A stretch of DNA of 8,731 bases, taken from NCBI GenBank assembly GCA_945875085.1, contig CAMCJU010000029.1, forward strand, positions 1 to 8,731, written 5' to 3'. Both the position numbers and the translations under genes were made by a program. The DNA is from Candidatus Phycorickettsia trachydisci. GTDB taxonomy: Bacteria > Pseudomonadota > Alphaproteobacteria > Rickettsiales > Rickettsiaceae. Shown here in pieces: positions 6,810 through 8,731 of the stretch (the stretch's first letter is position 1; every line of letters starts with the position of its first letter). Below the pieces are notes generated by a model. It was not told where the DNA came from. It worked only from the letters and a program-made list of their open reading frames with translations, and ran no database searches.

Positions 6810-7622
6810 ATGCTTGAAAAGAAACATCCATATCACATAGTAGATCCTAGCCCTTGGCCAATTGCAACGGCATTTATCTTGCTATTTGTCGCGCTAAGCG
6901 CTTTGGCAGTCATCAGAGAAGTAGCCTTTGGGCTGCCATTTTTAGTCATATCAACTTTGGCGCTAGTGACTATTGTGTGCCTATGGTGGAGAGATGTTAT
7001 TAAAGAGGCGCTAATACAAAAGCAGCACACCGAGGCTGTTCGTAGTAGTATAAGAATTGGATTTTTGCTGTTTATAATTTCCGAAGTAATGTTTTTTGGT
7101 GCATTTTTTGGCTCCATTTTCAAAAATAAGTTTTTGCCAGTCAAGGGGTTAAATGGCTATTGGGCCGAGAAAATTGTCAATTGGATTCCAGAATCATTTC
7201 ACGAAATAGACCCATGGAATATCCCATTTACCAATACGCTGATATTGCTGCTGTCTGGCACTTCTCTGGCCTGGGCTAAATATGAACTTGAGGCAAAAAA
7301 TAAACCAGCCCTGCTGCAGGCCCTGAAGTATACGATAATCCTTGGCGTAAGCTTTACTTGTTTGCAAATCCTTGAGTACGTACATGCTCCTTTTAAGCTC
7401 ATAGACGGCGTATTTACCTCAGACTTTTATTTAGTCACTGGATTTCACGGCGCTCACGTTGTTATAGGGACAATATTTTTAACAGTATGCTACTTTCGCG
7501 CGCGAGCTGGCCATTTTGACGAAGGAAACTCGCACTTAGCGTTTGAATTTGCAAGTTTATATTGGCATTTTGTTGATATTGTTTGGCTTTTTTTGTTTGT
7601 ATTTTTGTATCTTTTTAGCTAA
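6810..7622 (+). CDS. coxC: cytochrome c oxidase subunit III
   Basis: Inner-membrane subunit III of the aa3-type haem-copper oxidase, 270 residues with seven expected helices. It stabilises the catalytic core and proton uptake. The start is fixed by the typical HPYHIVDPSPWPI (6-18) right after the first Met. Further hallmarks are HTEAVRSSIRIGF (73-85), SEVMFF (91-96) with the conserved membrane Glu92, PFTNTLILLLSG (139-150), FHGAHVVIGT (212-221) and YWHFVDIVWLFLF (251-263) near the C-terminus. The length and motif order match alphaproteobacterial and mitochondrial subunit III. It follows the Cu chaperone cox11 and is 37 bp upstream of dapA, so the three are probably co-transcribed. Genes for subunits I and II are not in this window. 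Confidence 0.97.
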   Translation: MLEKKHPYHIVDPSPWPIATAFILLFVALSALAVIREVAFGLPFLVISTLALVTIVCLWWRDVIKEALIQKQHTEAVRSSIRIGFLLFIISEVMFFGAFFGSIFKNKFLPVKGLNGYWAEKIVNWIPESFHEIDPWNIPFTNTLILLLSGTSLAWAKYELEAKNKPALLQALKYTIILGVSFTCLQILEYVHAPFKLIDGVFTSDFYLVTGFHGAHVVIGTIFLTVCYFRARAGHFDEGNSHLAFEFASLYWHFVDIVWLFLFVFLYLFS

Positions 7623-7659
7623 ATTATATGTATATAAGATCAGATTAATTAATTTTGCC

Positions 7660-8538
7660 ATGAATGACATATTTAGTAGCGTGATAACTGCTTTGGTTAC
7701 TCCTTTTGTCAATGATCGAATCGATTTTGCCAGTTTGGATAAAATAATGGCTCATCAAATAGCAGGTGGCATCAAAAGCGTTATAATTGCCGGCTCAACG
7801 GGCGAGGGCACTTCGCTTGAAGCCCAAGAATATCAAGAATTGATTAAAGCATCGGTGGCATATAGCAAAAAACTCAATATAATTGTTGCATGCAATCATA
7901 GCTCAACAAAAAAGGCTATAGAAATGGCTAAGCAAGCTCAAAAAATTGGAGCTGCAGGCTTGATGCTGACTATCCCCTACTACAATAAGCCAACTCAAGA
8001 AGGACTATGTCGGCATTTTACAGCTTTGCATCAAGCAACGAATTTGCCAATAATGCTTTATTCAGTTCCTAGCCGCACAGGAGTTGATTTTAGCGACCAG
8101 ACCATCTTTAAATTATGTGAGCTGGAAAGAATCGTAGCATTCAAAGACGCGGGCAGTGACCTTGCAAGGCCGTTGCGTATTTTTCATAAAATAGCCAATC
8201 GCTTGAAGCTGCTAGCAGGAGATGATGCTTTAGCTCTTGCATTTAATGCCCAAGGAGGTAGTGGGCTGGTGTCAGTAGCATCTAACCTTGTGCCACAAAG
8301 GATTGTAGAAATTCAAAATCTCTGGTTGCAAAACAACCAAGCGGCCGCTCTTAGCAAGCATAGCAAGCTTCTGCCATTATATAAAGCCTTATGCCTAGAG
8401 ACAAACCCTGTTGCCATCAAGCATGCTATGGAAACTTTAAGGCTGTGCTCGCGCGAAGTAAGGCCAGCACTGTGCGAGCTTAGCGGCGCTAATGGGTTAC
8501 TGCTGGCGGCGGCTTTGGAAAATATTTTCAAAGATTAA
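7660..8538 (+). CDS. dapA: 4-hydroxy-tetrahydrodipicolinate synthase
   Basis: Cytoplasmic TIM-barrel aldolase of 292 residues that condenses pyruvate with aspartate semialdehyde, the first committed step to diaminopimelate and lysine. Residues line up with the E. coli enzyme: ALVTPF (11-16), GSTGEG (45-50; Ser46-Thr47 where E. coli has Thr44-Thr45), PYYNKPTQEG (106-115), YSVPSRTG (134-141) with Tyr134 and Arg139, and FKDAGSD (161-167) with Schiff-base Lys162. GGSGLVSV (199-206) and ETNPVAIK (247-254) are also typical. The start is the ATG at 7660, which gives a standard N-terminus; an in-frame ATG at 7543 would add a hydrophobic tail read from inside coxC and is rejected. N-acetylneuraminate lyase and related aldolases share the fold, but Arg139 and the overall match favour DapA. 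Diaminopimelate would serve peptidoglycan synthesis. Confidence 0.93.
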   Translation: MNDIFSSVITALVTPFVNDRIDFASLDKIMAHQIAGGIKSVIIAGSTGEGTSLEAQEYQELIKASVAYSKKLNIIVACNHSSTKKAIEMAKQAQKIGAAGLMLTIPYYNKPTQEGLCRHFTALHQATNLPIMLYSVPSRTGVDFSDQTIFKLCELERIVAFKDAGSDLARPLRIFHKIANRLKLLAGDDALALAFNAQGGSGLVSVASNLVPQRIVEIQNLWLQNNQAAALSKHSKLLPLYKALCLETNPVAIKHAMETLRLCSREVRPALCELSGANGLLLAAALENIFKD

Positions 8539-8629
8539 TGGCCCATGATCAAGTCCTGGGAGCTTAAATATTTTGTTGAGTAATGGATAAAAATTTGCTT
8601 TACTAATAGCTATAAAAAATAATAATTTT

Positions 8630-8731
8630 ATGGTTAGAAAAATGAATTTTGAAATTATAGTAAGACAAGTAGAGAATGGAGTAATAATCAACGAATCTTT
8701 AATCAAAGAAATAAAGGTGAACAAGCCTAAG
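8630..8731 (+). CDS. 5' part of an unidentified gene, cut by the right edge
   Basis: An ATG at 8630 opens 34 codons that run off the window: MVRKMNFEIIVRQ, then VENGVIINESLIKEIKVNKPK. A second start at 8642 would drop four residues. The residues look like an ordinary soluble protein, alternating hydrophobic and charged. It lies 91 bp after dapA in the same direction. No strong ribosome binding site is visible. The fragment is too short to assign a family. Confidence 0.5.
   Translation, partial: MVRKMNFEIIVRQVENGVIINESLIKEIKVNKPK

Noticed and set aside
6833..7144. Minus-strand frame of 103 codons
   Set aside because: It is antisense to coxC, whose motifs are unmistakable in this stretch.
7543..7659. 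In-frame hydrophobic N-terminal extension of DapA
   Set aside because: It starts inside coxC and is a shadow of the coxC end; the ATG at 7660 gives the standard DapA N-terminus and length.
8541..8575. Possible intrinsic terminator after dapA
   Set aside because: Only a four-base CCCA/TGGG stem with an 11-base loop and no T-run directly after it.

Overview
The window is AT-rich and gene-dense, and it reads as the chromosome of an obligate intracellular alphaproteobacterium of the order Rickettsiales. The strongest signs are a Tlc-type ATP/ADP translocase very close to the rickettsial Tlc1 pattern, an EamA-family transporter that matches the rickettsial S-adenosylmethionine carrier (Sam) along its length, and mitochondrial/alphaproteobacterial-type cytochrome oxidase genes (cox11, coxC). 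Family assignments come from reading motifs and from memory of the families, not from a database search. A rickettsial lineage is likely; the genus is not determined.

Layout. On the minus strand, from high to low coordinates: a phosphomannomutase/phosphoglucomutase (6172-4814), the ATP/ADP translocase tlc (4706-3246), a broken coiled-coil gene in three reading-frame pieces (3245-2436), a 225-bp spacer with a 14-bp tandem repeat and a well-formed sigma-70-like promoter, then a two-gene unit sam (2210-1335) and an MFS symporter (1338-94) whose start and stop codons overlap as ATGA. Positions 1-93 hold an imperfect hairpin and possibly the first codons of another minus-strand gene. On the plus strand, divergent from the mutase across only 40 bp: cox11 (6213-6746), coxC (6810-7622), dapA (7660-8538), and the first 34 codons of an unidentified gene cut by the right edge (from 8630).

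How the genes fit together. Three importers (nucleotide exchange, S-adenosylmethionine, and an organic osmolyte or acid symporter) fit a parasite that draws energy-rich and methyl-donor metabolites from its host cytoplasm. The cox11-coxC pair keeps aerobic respiration. DapA feeds meso-diaminopimelate/lysine for peptidoglycan, and the mutase supplies hexose-1-phosphates for surface polysaccharide.

The most unusual part is 2211-3245. A gene-like coding stretch downstream of tlc has no normal start codon and two apparent frameshifts. The first frameshift lies inside a long hairpin, and adding one base would both perfect the palindrome and restore the reading frame. I see no CRISPR array, tRNA, rRNA, transposase or known defence system, and no convincing new multi-gene system.
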